A DNA stretch of 14,764 bases from Flavobacterium sp. UBA4098 (GTDB lineage Bacteria > Bacteroidota > Bacteroidia > Flavobacteriales > Flavobacteriaceae). The stretch lies in contig DFXW01000028.1 of assembly GCA_002382495.1 (NCBI GenBank), forward strand, positions 1 to 14,764. Direction: 5' to 3'. The notes below the pieces were generated by a model. That model searched no databases. It was not told the origin of the DNA and saw only the letters and a program-made list of their open reading frames with translations. Of the stretch, positions 6,688 to 13,711 are shown piece by piece; position 1 is the stretch's first letter; every line of letters begins with the position of its first letter. The translations under genes and the position numbers were made by a program.

Positions 6688-7497
6688 TTAAATATCCCAA
6701 TTCCTCAGTGCATTCAAACGTTCCTCCTCTTCCAATTCTTCGGCAGGAATCACTTTTAAAAAGGAAGGATGTTGTTCAATTGCATATTCTACTTTTTCAA
6801 CTATTTCGTCAATAGAGTCGTTTTCATAATCGATTTCCAAAGGTTCTTTGATGATGAAAGATTGTAGAATTCCTTTCTTTTTCATGCGTAATCCCTTTTT
6901 ATCAAAAGAGCGTCTAAAACCATCAATTACAATTGGAACAACAATAGGTTGATGATCTTTGATAATATGAGCAGTACCTTTCCTAACGGGTTTGAAAGAC
7001 TTGGTGGTACCTTGTGGAAAAGTAATCACCCATCCATCAGCCAAAGCAATTTTTATATTTTCAGTATCATTAGGATTAACCTCTCTTTTCTCAGTCACAT
7101 CAACACCTTTGGCACGCCAAGTGCGTTCCACTGATATAGCGCCAACATAGGCTAATATCCTAGGCAACAAACCCGCTTGCATTGTCTCTTTGGCTGCCAC
7201 ATAATACACATTCATTTTGGGTTGCCAAAGATAACCTACATTTTTAATAGAATCGGTACGACCACTTAAACTCGCATTGAAGACATGAAACATAGCCACA
7301 ACATCAGCAAAATAGGTTTGATGATTGGAAATAAATAAAACGTTAGTATCAGGTAGGTTCTTAAGAATTTCGGACCCTTCTATTTGCAATTCATTGAATC
7401 CTCTGTAACGTCTGTGGGTTAAACATCCTAAAATACGAATGAGCCACTTTTTTATAAATAGGATATGACCAAAAGGGTTTCTCTTTAACAATCCCAT
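6688..7497 (-). CDS. PlsC-like 1-acyl-sn-glycerol-3-phosphate acyltransferase family protein with variant motifs
   Basis: 269 residues of the LPLAT/AGPAT superfamily, which moves acyl groups from acyl-ACP or acyl-CoA to lysophospholipid-type acceptors at the inner membrane. The four motifs are recognisable but altered. Motif I is NHQTYFAD (Asn58, His59, Asp64), with five residues rather than four between His and Asp. Motif II is GAISVER (119-125). Motif III is FPQGTTK (160-166), with Gln and Thr where FPEGTRS has Glu and Arg. Motif IV is VPIVIDGF (187-194). The N-terminus is basic and weakly hydrophobic (LFIKKWLIRILG) and may lie on the membrane. The ATG at 7497 is preceded by a good promoter. 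It could make phosphatidic acid or acylate another lipid such as an ornithine-type aminolipid. The second is only a possibility, so I give no gene symbol. Confidence 0.87.
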   Translation of the reverse strand: MGLLKRNPFGHILFIKKWLIRILGCLTHRRYRGFNELQIEGSEILKNLPDTNVLFISNHQTYFADVVAMFHVFNASLSGRTDSIKNVGYLWQPKMNVYYVAAKETMQAGLLPRILAYVGAISVERTWRAKGVDVTEKREVNPNDTENIKIALADGWVITFPQGTTKSFKPVRKGTAHIIKDHQPIVVPIVIDGFRRSFDKKGLRMKKKGILQSFIIKEPLEIDYENDSIDEIVEKVEYAIEQHPSFLKVIPAEELEEEERLNALRNWDI

Positions 7498-7529
7498 AAT
7501 TAGAGTAAGTATTAAAATAAATTAGTTGG

Positions 7530-7560
7530 CAAACTTACAAAATTTATTTTTGGAGACAAA
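7530..7560 (-). promoter_or_regulatory. Predicted promoter of the PlsC-like gene
   Basis: On the minus strand TTTG (7557-7560), a 19-base spacer, then TAAGTTTG (7530-7537): both boxes fit the Bacteroidota consensus. The -7 box ends 32 bases before the start codon. It lies in the 84-base gap after the Nudix gene, so the acyltransferase can be transcribed independently. Confidence 0.65.
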
Positions 7561-7581
7561 TCGAGCGTTACCTGAAATCAG

Positions 7582-8226
7582 TCAGGAAACAGAAGTTAAA
7601 GCTAGCACATCCTTTAACTCACTCAACATCATTGCAGTAGCACCCCAAACAATATGGTTTTCAATTTCGAAAGCAGGTACTTTAATTGAATTGGCATAGG
7701 ATGTTTGCAATTCCTTTTCAATTATGATAGTATCACTAAGGAAAGTGGCAATAGGCAACTCAATTATACCGGCAACTTCCGAAGGATCGGGTATGAAAGT
7801 AATTTCTTCTTTGCACATCCCTAAATAAGGATAGACCATAAAATTACTGGGCGGAATGTATACTTGCGTAAACGGTCGTATTAGTGCTACTTTATGAGGG
7901 TCAACTCCTACTTCTTCATAGGTTTCTCGAAGGGCAGTGGAAGCAAAATCAATATCCTCATTTTCATATTTTCCACCAGGAAAGGCGATTTGAGCAGAAT
8001 GTACTCCTTTATAAGAATTACGAACAATCAAAACCAAATGTGTTGTTCCATTTTTGGGATAGCACAACATCAAAACGGCAGCAGTTCTTGGATTATAATT
8101 ATCTCTAAATTGATTTTTCAAATCATTCAATCGTTCCAATGTGGCCATTTTTAAATGCGATTGCATTGCTGGCAATTCTGCAGCAATTAATTTGGGAACA
8201 ATCTGTAAAAATTCTTGGAAATCCAT
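7582..8226 (-). CDS. Nudix hydrolase, CoA pyrophosphatase type
   Basis: 214 residues counted from the ATG at 8226 (MDFQEF); a TTG two codons earlier is an unlikely start. The protein has the UPF0035/CoAse signature LIVRNSYKGVHSAQIAFPGG (66-85), merging into a Nudix box GGKYENED...ALRETYEEVGV (84-108). The metal-binding REtyEE core is intact, and an acidic residue sits nine positions before the Arg, as in other CoA pyrophosphatases. Such enzymes split CoA and its derivatives into 4'-phosphopantetheine and 3',5'-ADP, clearing oxidised or surplus CoA in the cytosol. The neighbour downstream is an acyltransferase, a loose link through acyl-CoA, but each gene seems to have its own promoter. The gene is divergent from the DUF4268 gene. 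Confidence 0.92.
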   Translation of the reverse strand: MDFQEFLQIVPKLIAAELPAMQSHLKMATLERLNDLKNQFRDNYNPRTAAVLMLCYPKNGTTHLVLIVRNSYKGVHSAQIAFPGGKYENEDIDFASTALRETYEEVGVDPHKVALIRPFTQVYIPPSNFMVYPYLGMCKEEITFIPDPSEVAGIIELPIATFLSDTIIIEKELQTSYANSIKVPAFEIENHIVWGATAMMLSELKDVLALTSVS

Positions 8227-8244
8227 AATCAAAGTCTATTTTTG
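8215..8244 (+). promoter_or_regulatory. Predicted promoter of the DUF4268 gene
   Basis: Plus strand TTG (8215-8217), 19-base spacer, TATTTTTG (8237-8244), an exact TAnnTTTG match. The leader to the ATG at 8318 is about 73 bases. The boxes overlap the first codons of the divergent Nudix gene, and the leader passes through the Nudix promoter region, so the two may interfere. Confidence 0.5.
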
Positions 8245-8260
8245 CGATGCAAAGCGATTA

Positions 8261-8292
8261 TAAATGTAGTTTAGAAAAAATAAGTACACAAA
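8261..8292 (-). promoter_or_regulatory. Possible promoter of the Nudix gene
   Basis: Minus strand TTTG (8289-8292), 20-base spacer, TACATTTA (8261-8268), one mismatch from TAnnTTTG. It leaves 34 bases to the ATG at 8226. A second candidate, TAGACTTTG close to the ATG, has a one-base-longer internal spacing and would leave almost no leader. Confidence 0.42.
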
Positions 8293-8317
8293 CTTTCAAC
8301 TACCAAAACAAAATACT

Positions 8318-8758
8318 ATGTACAGTAAAGAAGAAGCCCAACGATTAAAACGTGAATTTTGGATTGCCTTCGCCGAAAAATATCCCAGAAAGTGGCTTTT
8401 GTATGATACCAAAATCAAAGATTTTTCATTTAAGTTTTTTGTAGACAATAAAAAAGCACAGGTACTTATTGATATTGAACCTCGTAATGATGCAAAACGC
8501 ATCGCCTACTTTGAAAAAATAGAAGCGCTTAAAGCAATTTTGGAAGAAGAATTTGTAACCGACTTGGTTTTTGAAAAAAATTACTATTTGGAAAACGGCA
8601 AAACCATTAGCCGAATTTGGGTAGAAAAAAATGACGTTAGTGTCAGTAATCGCAATTATTGGGATGCTATTTTTGATTTTTTTAATGAAAAAATGGCGGC
8701 GTTAGAATTATTTTATGCCGAGTACGATGAATTTATCAAGGCTATTGAAATGGACTAG
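8318..8758 (+). CDS. DUF4268 domain-containing protein
   Basis: 146 residues, soluble, no signal peptide or membrane helix. The whole protein fits the DUF4268 pattern as I remember it: an N-terminal helix (KEEAQRLKREFWIAFAEKYP), beta strands with FSFKFFVDNKKAQVLIDIEP, a helix with KIEALKAILEEEF, and a C-terminal NYWDAIFDFFNEKMAALELFY. DUF4268 also occurs as the C-terminal part of larger proteins linked to nuclease-type folds, but I see no catalytic PD-(D/E)xK set here. Function is unknown. It converges with the following flavoenzyme gene with only 19 bases between the stops and no visible terminator. Confidence 0.82.
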   Translation: MYSKEEAQRLKREFWIAFAEKYPRKWLLYDTKIKDFSFKFFVDNKKAQVLIDIEPRNDAKRIAYFEKIEALKAILEEEFVTDLVFEKNYYLENGKTISRIWVEKNDVSVSNRNYWDAIFDFFNEKMAALELFYAEYDEFIKAIEMD

Positions 8759-8777
8759 TTCATCGACATGAAAAAAA

Positions 8778-9722
8778 TTAAAATACCCATTGCACACTTT
8801 CTTTTTGTGCCAGTTGAAATTCAGTAAGTATACTTTCAATTATTTTGCTCACAGGCTGAATGTCATGAATCAATCCGGAAATTTGGCCAATTTCTAATTC
8901 GCCTTCTTCTAAATCACCTTCAAACATACCGCGTTTGGCACGGGCTCTTCCTAACAATTGAATTAACTCTTCTTTGGTTGCACCCTTGGCGTATAATTCT
9001 TGAACTTGTTGGTAGAATTTATTTTTTATTAAACGAACTGGTGCCAATTCTTTTAAGGTTAATTGTGTATCGCCTTCTTTGGAAGCAACCACAGTATTTT
9101 TAAAATTATCGTGTGCTGACGATTCCACCGAAGCAACAAAACGGCTTCCCATTTGAATGCCATCTGCCCCTAAAACCATGGCGGCAAGCATCCCTCTACC
9201 GGTTGCAATTCCACCCGCTGCGATCAACGGAATTGAAATTTTTTCCTTCACCATTGGAATCAAAGTTAAAGTCGTCGTTTCTTCACGTCCGTTATGTCCT
9301 CCCGCTTCAAATCCTTCTGCAACTACTGCGTCTACTCCTGCTTCTTGTGCTTTTAAAGCAAAAGTAGAACTACTCACTACATGCACTACTATAATTCCGT
9401 TTTCTTTCAAATAAGAGGTCCAAGTTTTTGGATTTCCAGCCGAAGTAAATACAATTTTCACCCCTTCTTCAACAATGATTTTCAAGATTTCTTCGACATT
9501 AGGATACAACATAGGAACATTGACACCAAACGGTTTGGAAGTTGCTTGTTGGCATTTACGAATGTGTTCTCGGAGCACTTCAGGATACATAGAGCCAGCT
9601 CCTATCAATCCTAAACCACCAGCATTACTTACTGCCGAAGCTAATTTATACCCACTATTCCAAATCATTCCTCCTTGGATAATTGGGTATTTGATTTTAA
9701 AAAGTGAGGTAATACTATTCAT
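8778..9722 (-). CDS. FMN-dependent enoyl-ACP reductase II (FabK)/nitronate monooxygenase family protein
   Basis: 314 residues forming one FMN-binding TIM barrel. Motifs in order: YPIIQGGMIW (residues 12-21), SNAGGLGLIGAGS (32-44), KPFGVNVPML (63-72), a proposed catalytic His143 in AEGFEAGGHNG, PLIAAGGIATGRG (phosphate binding), and GADGIQMGSRF. Proteins like this are usually annotated as nitronate monooxygenase (2-nitropropane dioxygenase). However, the GGM start, the EAGGH segment and the ESSAHDNFK and GQISGLI stretches also resemble streptococcal FabK, which reduces trans-2-enoyl-ACP in fatty-acid synthesis. I cannot decide between the two. The start ATG is 17 bases after the mnmA stop on the same strand, so the two are almost certainly one transcript. 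Confidence 0.88.
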   Translation of the reverse strand: MNSITSLFKIKYPIIQGGMIWNSGYKLASAVSNAGGLGLIGAGSMYPEVLREHIRKCQQATSKPFGVNVPMLYPNVEEILKIIVEEGVKIVFTSAGNPKTWTSYLKENGIIVVHVVSSSTFALKAQEAGVDAVVAEGFEAGGHNGREETTTLTLIPMVKEKISIPLIAAGGIATGRGMLAAMVLGADGIQMGSRFVASVESSAHDNFKNTVVASKEGDTQLTLKELAPVRLIKNKFYQQVQELYAKGATKEELIQLLGRARAKRGMFEGDLEEGELEIGQISGLIHDIQPVSKIIESILTEFQLAQKESVQWVF

Positions 9723-9739
9723 GTTATCAAAGGATTACT

Positions 9740-10927
9740 TTAAGATATAACACCTGAACCTATTAGTTCATCAACTATATGCCAAGCTACAAATTGCCCT
9801 TCGGTAATGGCTGATTGTGGTTCGTCAAAGGCCACATACATTCCTGATTCAAATTGGTATAAGGTAGCTTTCTGTAGCGGTTGTCGGTAACGAATGCGCG
9901 CCATTACTTCCAACGAATCGCCATTGGCTAAAGCCAAATCGGTACGAACCCAATGCAATTCGGAATTCGAAATAAACAAAGCATTTCGGAATAATCCTGG
10001 ATGTTGGCTCGTCAAACCAGTGTAAATGGTATTTGTGGTAACATCAGTGGCAATAATAAACAAAGGATCAGTAGTCCCTCCAACATTCAGTCCTTTTCGT
10101 TGACCAATTGTAAAATAATGAGCACCTTGGTGTTTACCTACCACTTTACCCATTTCGGGAGTGTACTTGATTTTATTAGCTTCAAAAGCTAAACGCTCTT
10201 CTAATGAAAGTCCTTCAGGTAAGCTACGCTGATACACAGGATGGTTCTTGTCAATTTGAACAATGATTCCTTCCTTTGGTTGTAATTTTTGTTGTAAAAA
10301 TTCAGGCAATCGTACTTTCCCGATAAAACACAAACCTTGAGAATCTTTCTTCTCAGCCGTAATTAAATCCATCTGAGCTGCAATTTCCCGGACTTCAGGT
10401 TTGGTTAAATTGCCAATTGGAAATAAGGCCTTCGCCAATTGTTCTTGAGACAACTGACATAAAAAATACGATTGATCTTTATTATTGTCGGCTCCTGCTT
10501 TTAGTTGGTATATTGTTTCTCCGGCAACTTCCATTTCGCTTTTTTGACAATAATGTCCCGTTGCCACAAAATCAGCATCTAGGCTCATGGCAATTTTCAT
10601 AAAAACGTCAAACTTGATTTCGCGATTACACAAGACATCCGGATTTGGAGTACGTCCTTTTTCGTATTCGTTGAACATATAGTCCACGATTTTTTCTTTG
10701 TATTGTTCGCTTAAATCAACTGTTTGAAATGGAATTCCTAATTTCTCAGCCACTAAAAGAGCATCATTACTATCCTCTAACCATGGACATTCGTTCGAAA
10801 TTGTCACCGAATCATCGTGCCAGTTTTTCATAAACAGACCAATCACTTCGTAGCCTTGCTGTTGTAACAAATACGCAGCAACACTCGAATCAACACCTCC
10901 TGAAAGACCAACTACTACACGTTTCAT
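9740..10927 (-). CDS. mnmA: tRNA-specific 2-thiouridylase
   Basis: 395 residues. It activates U34 in the wobble position of tRNA-Lys, -Glu and -Gln with ATP and inserts sulfur to make 2-thiouridine. The PP-loop SGGVDSS is at residues 9-15, the two catalytic cysteines are Cys100 (NPDVLCNREIKF) and Cys200 (DSQGLCFIG), and TGHYC and KDQSYFL are the expected substrate-site segments. The C-terminal half has the HQGAHYFTIGQRKGL motif and the beta-barrel domain. Before that motif, about residues 228-265, lies an insert (near RSLPEGLSLEERLAFEANK) not present in the E. coli enzyme as I remember it. The ATG at 10927 follows a -7 box by 29 bases. It leads a two-gene unit with the downstream flavoenzyme. 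The MORN gene ends 60 bases upstream with no terminator between. Confidence 0.97.
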   Translation of the reverse strand: MKRVVVGLSGGVDSSVAAYLLQQQGYEVIGLFMKNWHDDSVTISNECPWLEDSNDALLVAEKLGIPFQTVDLSEQYKEKIVDYMFNEYEKGRTPNPDVLCNREIKFDVFMKIAMSLDADFVATGHYCQKSEMEVAGETIYQLKAGADNNKDQSYFLCQLSQEQLAKALFPIGNLTKPEVREIAAQMDLITAEKKDSQGLCFIGKVRLPEFLQQKLQPKEGIIVQIDKNHPVYQRSLPEGLSLEERLAFEANKIKYTPEMGKVVGKHQGAHYFTIGQRKGLNVGGTTDPLFIIATDVTTNTIYTGLTSQHPGLFRNALFISNSELHWVRTDLALANGDSLEVMARIRYRQPLQKATLYQFESGMYVAFDEPQSAITEGQFVAWHIVDELIGSGVIS

Positions 10928-10956
10928 TTCGATTTAATTTGGATTAAAATGGGTAG

Positions 10957-10964
10957 CAAAGTTA
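10957..10964 (-). promoter_or_regulatory. Predicted mnmA promoter (-7 box TAACTTTG)
   Basis: Minus-strand TAACTTTG, exact for TAnnTTTG, ends 29 bases before the mnmA ATG. It is preceded directly by TTTG, so 10957-10968 read TTTGTAACTTTG as at pepD. No -33 TTG is seen in the expected interval, which falls on the end of the MORN gene. Confidence 0.5.
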
Positions 10965-10987
10965 CAAAACATTTGCTAGCATAAACT

Positions 10988-11689
10988 TTATTTCTGTGGT
11001 GGACTTTTGGATTTTAAAGATAAATCGGCACTAGATTTATTAACCAATTTTCCATTTTCAAAAACTTCCCAAACTCCTATTTTTAAACCTTTGGAAAACA
11101 GTCCTTGGGAAACTACAATCCCGCTATCATTCCTAAAAATGGCTAAACCGTCGTACTCATTATTTTTGAAAAAAGATTCTTCTAAAACAATTCCTGTTTC
11201 GGTAAATTTCTTATAGGCACCTTGCTTTAGATTGTTGACAAAGTTAGTTTGCTCAGCTAATTTTCCATTTGGAAAATAGACGGTTCGCAATCCGTTTAAT
11301 TTTCCGTTTTTATAATTTTCGGTAGTCATTAGGACCGCTGAAGCAAAATGATAGTATTTCCATTCGCCTTCAAAAAGTTTGTTAACTACTTTTCCTTCGC
11401 TTACTTTGTTCTTATTTTGGTCATAAAAAATAGTGTAAGCTGAATTGTCTTTTGAATTAAATTCACGCGTCGCAATCACATCACCTTTCTGCGTATCATC
11501 AAAAAATTGGAACAAACCTATTTCTTTTCCATGATCAAAAGTACCTTGATAACGAGGACGTTTAGATTCTTCATAGACTCCTATCCAAAGTCCGTGTTTC
11601 AATCCTTTTGCATCCAATTGATTGTACTCTTTTTGAGCATGCAAAACACTAAAAAATAAAGAAATCAAAAATACTAGTATACTTCTCAT
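10988..11689 (-). CDS. Secreted MORN-repeat protein (YwqK-like)
   Basis: 233 residues. A signal peptide (about 1-18, RSILVFLISLFFSVLHAQ) sends it to the periplasm or cell surface. The rest is a series of degenerate MORN_2-type repeats built on the pattern GxxxGxWxxYxxxGxL: KHGLWIGVYE (31-40), YKNGKLNGLRTVYFPNGKL (126-144), NNLKQGAYKKFTETGIV (152-168), NNEYDGLAIFRNDSGIV (176-192), GLKIGVWEVFENGKLV (201-216), plus two weaker ones near 55 and 105. The C-terminus is Lys/Ser/Pro-rich. Automatic pipelines often label this family YwqK antitoxin; a secreted protein with no toxin partner beside it does not fit that name. The function is unknown; such repeats usually act as a beta-sheet scaffold. A terminator separates it from yidC, and I see no clear promoter. 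Confidence 0.86.
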   Translation of the reverse strand: MRSILVFLISLFFSVLHAQKEYNQLDAKGLKHGLWIGVYEESKRPRYQGTFDHGKEIGLFQFFDDTQKGDVIATREFNSKDNSAYTIFYDQNKNKVSEGKVVNKLFEGEWKYYHFASAVLMTTENYKNGKLNGLRTVYFPNGKLAEQTNFVNNLKQGAYKKFTETGIVLEESFFKNNEYDGLAIFRNDSGIVVSQGLFSKGLKIGVWEVFENGKLVNKSSADLSLKSKSPPQK

Positions 11690-11733
11690 AATGGAATCAG
11701 TCTATTGGTTGAACTTCTACTTTATGTTGCAAA

Positions 11734-11761
11734 AAAAATCCCGAAATGAATCGAGATTTTT
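11734..11761 (-). terminator. Intrinsic terminator after yidC
   Basis: Minus-strand hairpin with arms 11761-11751 and 11744-11734 (11 pairs including one G:U), a six-base loop, and a run of eight T residues (RNA U) at its 3' side. It begins 6 bases after the yidC stop codon and so closes the pyrG-yidC unit before the MORN gene. Confidence 0.78.
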
Positions 11762-11767
11762 AAGAAA

Positions 11768-13672
11768 TTATTTTTTGTTGCGCTGTGCTTTTTGAGCTTC
11801 AGCTTGTTCCATTGCCTCTTGCAATTTTTGTTGGAACTTACTTGGCTTCTTCGGAGCTTTCAATTTATTCTCTTGAATTTGAGCATGAATTTTATCGCTA
11901 TCGATAAAATACTTTTTGATCACAATCATGATTCCAATAGTAATCAAGTTAGAAATAAAGTTATACAAACTCAATCCCGCCCCATAACTATTAAAGAAAA
12001 ACAACATCATTAATGGTGAAACATAAATCATGATTTTCATCATTTGAGCCATATCAGGCATTCCTTCTTGTTGCGGAGCAGCCATTTGTTGGTCACCTGA
12101 AGTCATTTTCATATAAAAGAAAATGGCAATTGCTGCAAGTACTGGGAACAAACTAATATGATCTCCATACAACGGTATGTGAAAAGGCAATTTGATTACT
12201 TCATCAAACGAAGACAAATCATCAGCCCAAAGGAAACTTTTTTGTCTCAATTCAAAAGCTGATGGAAAGAATTGAAATGAGGCATACATAAACGGCAACT
12301 GAATCAAGGCTGGAATACAACCCGCCATCGGATTTACACCGGCTTTGTTGTACAACTTCATGGTCTCTTGTTGCTTTTTCATTGGGTCTTTTTTAAATTT
12401 TTCTCCCAATTCGGCAATTTCAGGACGCAATACTTTCATTTTGGCTTGAGACAAAAATGATTTAAAAGTAATAGGTGACATAGCAATTTTTATCAACACT
12501 GTGAAAATAATAATTGCAATTCCATAAGCAATGTATGAACTCAAAAATCCAAATAATGGGATGAAGATGAATTTATTAATCCATCCAAAAATTCCCCATC
12601 CCAATGAAATGATTTTCTCTAAATTCTTATCGTAACTGTGTAAGGTTTTATAATCTGTTGGTCCCATGTACCAATTCAATTTATAATCCAATTCACCATT
12701 GGTAAACGCTAAAGGAATTTCAGCCGTAAATTGTTTGGTGTAAGTAGTATCAACAGCTTCATCATTAACTAAATTATTGGATACTAATTTAGAGGTTGTA
12801 AAAGGTTTATCGGTCAATAAAATAGTAGAGAAAAAGTGTTGCTTGAATGCAACAAAACTAGCATTTTCAGCATTTTCTTCTTTGTTTTCTCCTTGGCCAA
12901 CATAATCAATTTTACCATCTTGATGCTCAAAATAAACTTCTGTATATCGATTTTCGTAAGAAATACTTTTCTCATTTCTGTAGGTTTTCATACTCCATTG
13001 TAAATCCAATGGCTTGGCTGTATTTAGCACTTTGTTCAAACCTTGAGAACGAACATCAAAACCAATCATGTAATCGTTTGGTTTCAAAATGTATTTGTAC
13101 TCCAAAAATTCGTTAGCTCCCGCTTTTAATTTCATCGAAAGAATTTGATCCTGTCCCACTTTTGAAATAGTGGGTTCAAAATACAAATCTTTGGTATTTA
13201 ACGTTCTGTTGTCAGAAGTTTGCAAAGCAATATTCAAATTAGCGTTATTGTCTTTAATCAACTCCACTAATTGCCCAGAACCTTTTTTGAATTTTTCGTG
13301 TTGTTTTAAAATCGCTTCAACAATAAAACCACCTCTGTTAGCGATTTTCAATTTAACCACCTCATTTTCTATAGTAGTAAAATCGCCTTTAGCTGATGGT
13401 AAAGTAGCTGAATAAGCAAAGTTTCCTAAGGTTTTTTGCAATTGAACTAATTGAGTTGAGTCGCCTGTTGCTGCAACAGCCACAGCCGCCTTTTCAATTG
13501 ATTTTTGTTCCAACTCTTTAGCTTTAGCTGCTTTGGCAACCAATTCTTTTTGTGCTTTCTCAGCCGCAATCACTTTCGGATCGGGTTGATTTTGATACAT
13601 AATCCAAATCAAGATTCCGAAAATCAATACAAAACCAACGATTGAATTTATGTCTAATTTTTTTTGTTCCAT
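11768..13672 (-). CDS. yidC: Membrane protein insertase YidC
   Basis: 634 residues, full length. YidC inserts and folds inner-membrane proteins, alone or with SecYEG. There is an N-terminal anchor helix (about 10-26), an Ala/Lys/Glu-rich coiled-coil-like stretch (33-67), a large periplasmic beta-sandwich domain (about 80-340), then the conserved core with helices near 364-399, 451-470, 506-523, 545-561 and 567-588. The motif VNPMAGCIPALIQLPFM and the cytoplasmic hairpin AKMKVLRPEIAELGEKF are clear. The Arg of the hydrophilic groove (Arg366 in E. coli) is Lys395 here, in LIKIAMSP. The tail is basic (KKPSKFQQKL...QRNKK), which may touch the ribosome. It follows pyrG by 39 bases on the same strand without a terminator, so probably one operon. 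Confidence 0.97.
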   Translation of the reverse strand: MEQKKLDINSIVGFVLIFGILIWIMYQNQPDPKVIAAEKAQKELVAKAAKAKELEQKSIEKAAVAVAATGDSTQLVQLQKTLGNFAYSATLPSAKGDFTTIENEVVKLKIANRGGFIVEAILKQHEKFKKGSGQLVELIKDNNANLNIALQTSDNRTLNTKDLYFEPTISKVGQDQILSMKLKAGANEFLEYKYILKPNDYMIGFDVRSQGLNKVLNTAKPLDLQWSMKTYRNEKSISYENRYTEVYFEHQDGKIDYVGQGENKEENAENASFVAFKQHFFSTILLTDKPFTTSKLVSNNLVNDEAVDTTYTKQFTAEIPLAFTNGELDYKLNWYMGPTDYKTLHSYDKNLEKIISLGWGIFGWINKFIFIPLFGFLSSYIAYGIAIIIFTVLIKIAMSPITFKSFLSQAKMKVLRPEIAELGEKFKKDPMKKQQETMKLYNKAGVNPMAGCIPALIQLPFMYASFQFFPSAFELRQKSFLWADDLSSFDEVIKLPFHIPLYGDHISLFPVLAAIAIFFYMKMTSGDQQMAAPQQEGMPDMAQMMKIMIYVSPLMMLFFFNSYGAGLSLYNFISNLITIGIMIVIKKYFIDSDKIHAQIQENKLKAPKKPSKFQQKLQEAMEQAEAQKAQRNKK

Positions 13673-13711
13673 TTTACTTTAAAATAGTTGATGATATAGA
13701 AACGGGTCCTA

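Noticed and set aside
7571..7586. CCTGA...TCAGG hairpin just after the Nudix stop
   Set aside because: Only five pairs and no T run follows, so it is not a convincing terminator.
8227..8232. TTG start two codons before the Nudix ATG
   Set aside because: An ATG giving MDFQEF follows at once and fits the family N-terminus as I recall it, so a TTG start is not needed.
9113..9750. Several plus-strand frames antisense to the flavoenzyme gene
   Set aside because: They mirror the minus-strand coding sequence and have no promoter or recognisable domain.
10988..11689. Toxin-antitoxin system at the MORN gene
   Set aside because: It has a signal peptide and its neighbours are yidC and mnmA; no toxin gene is adjacent.
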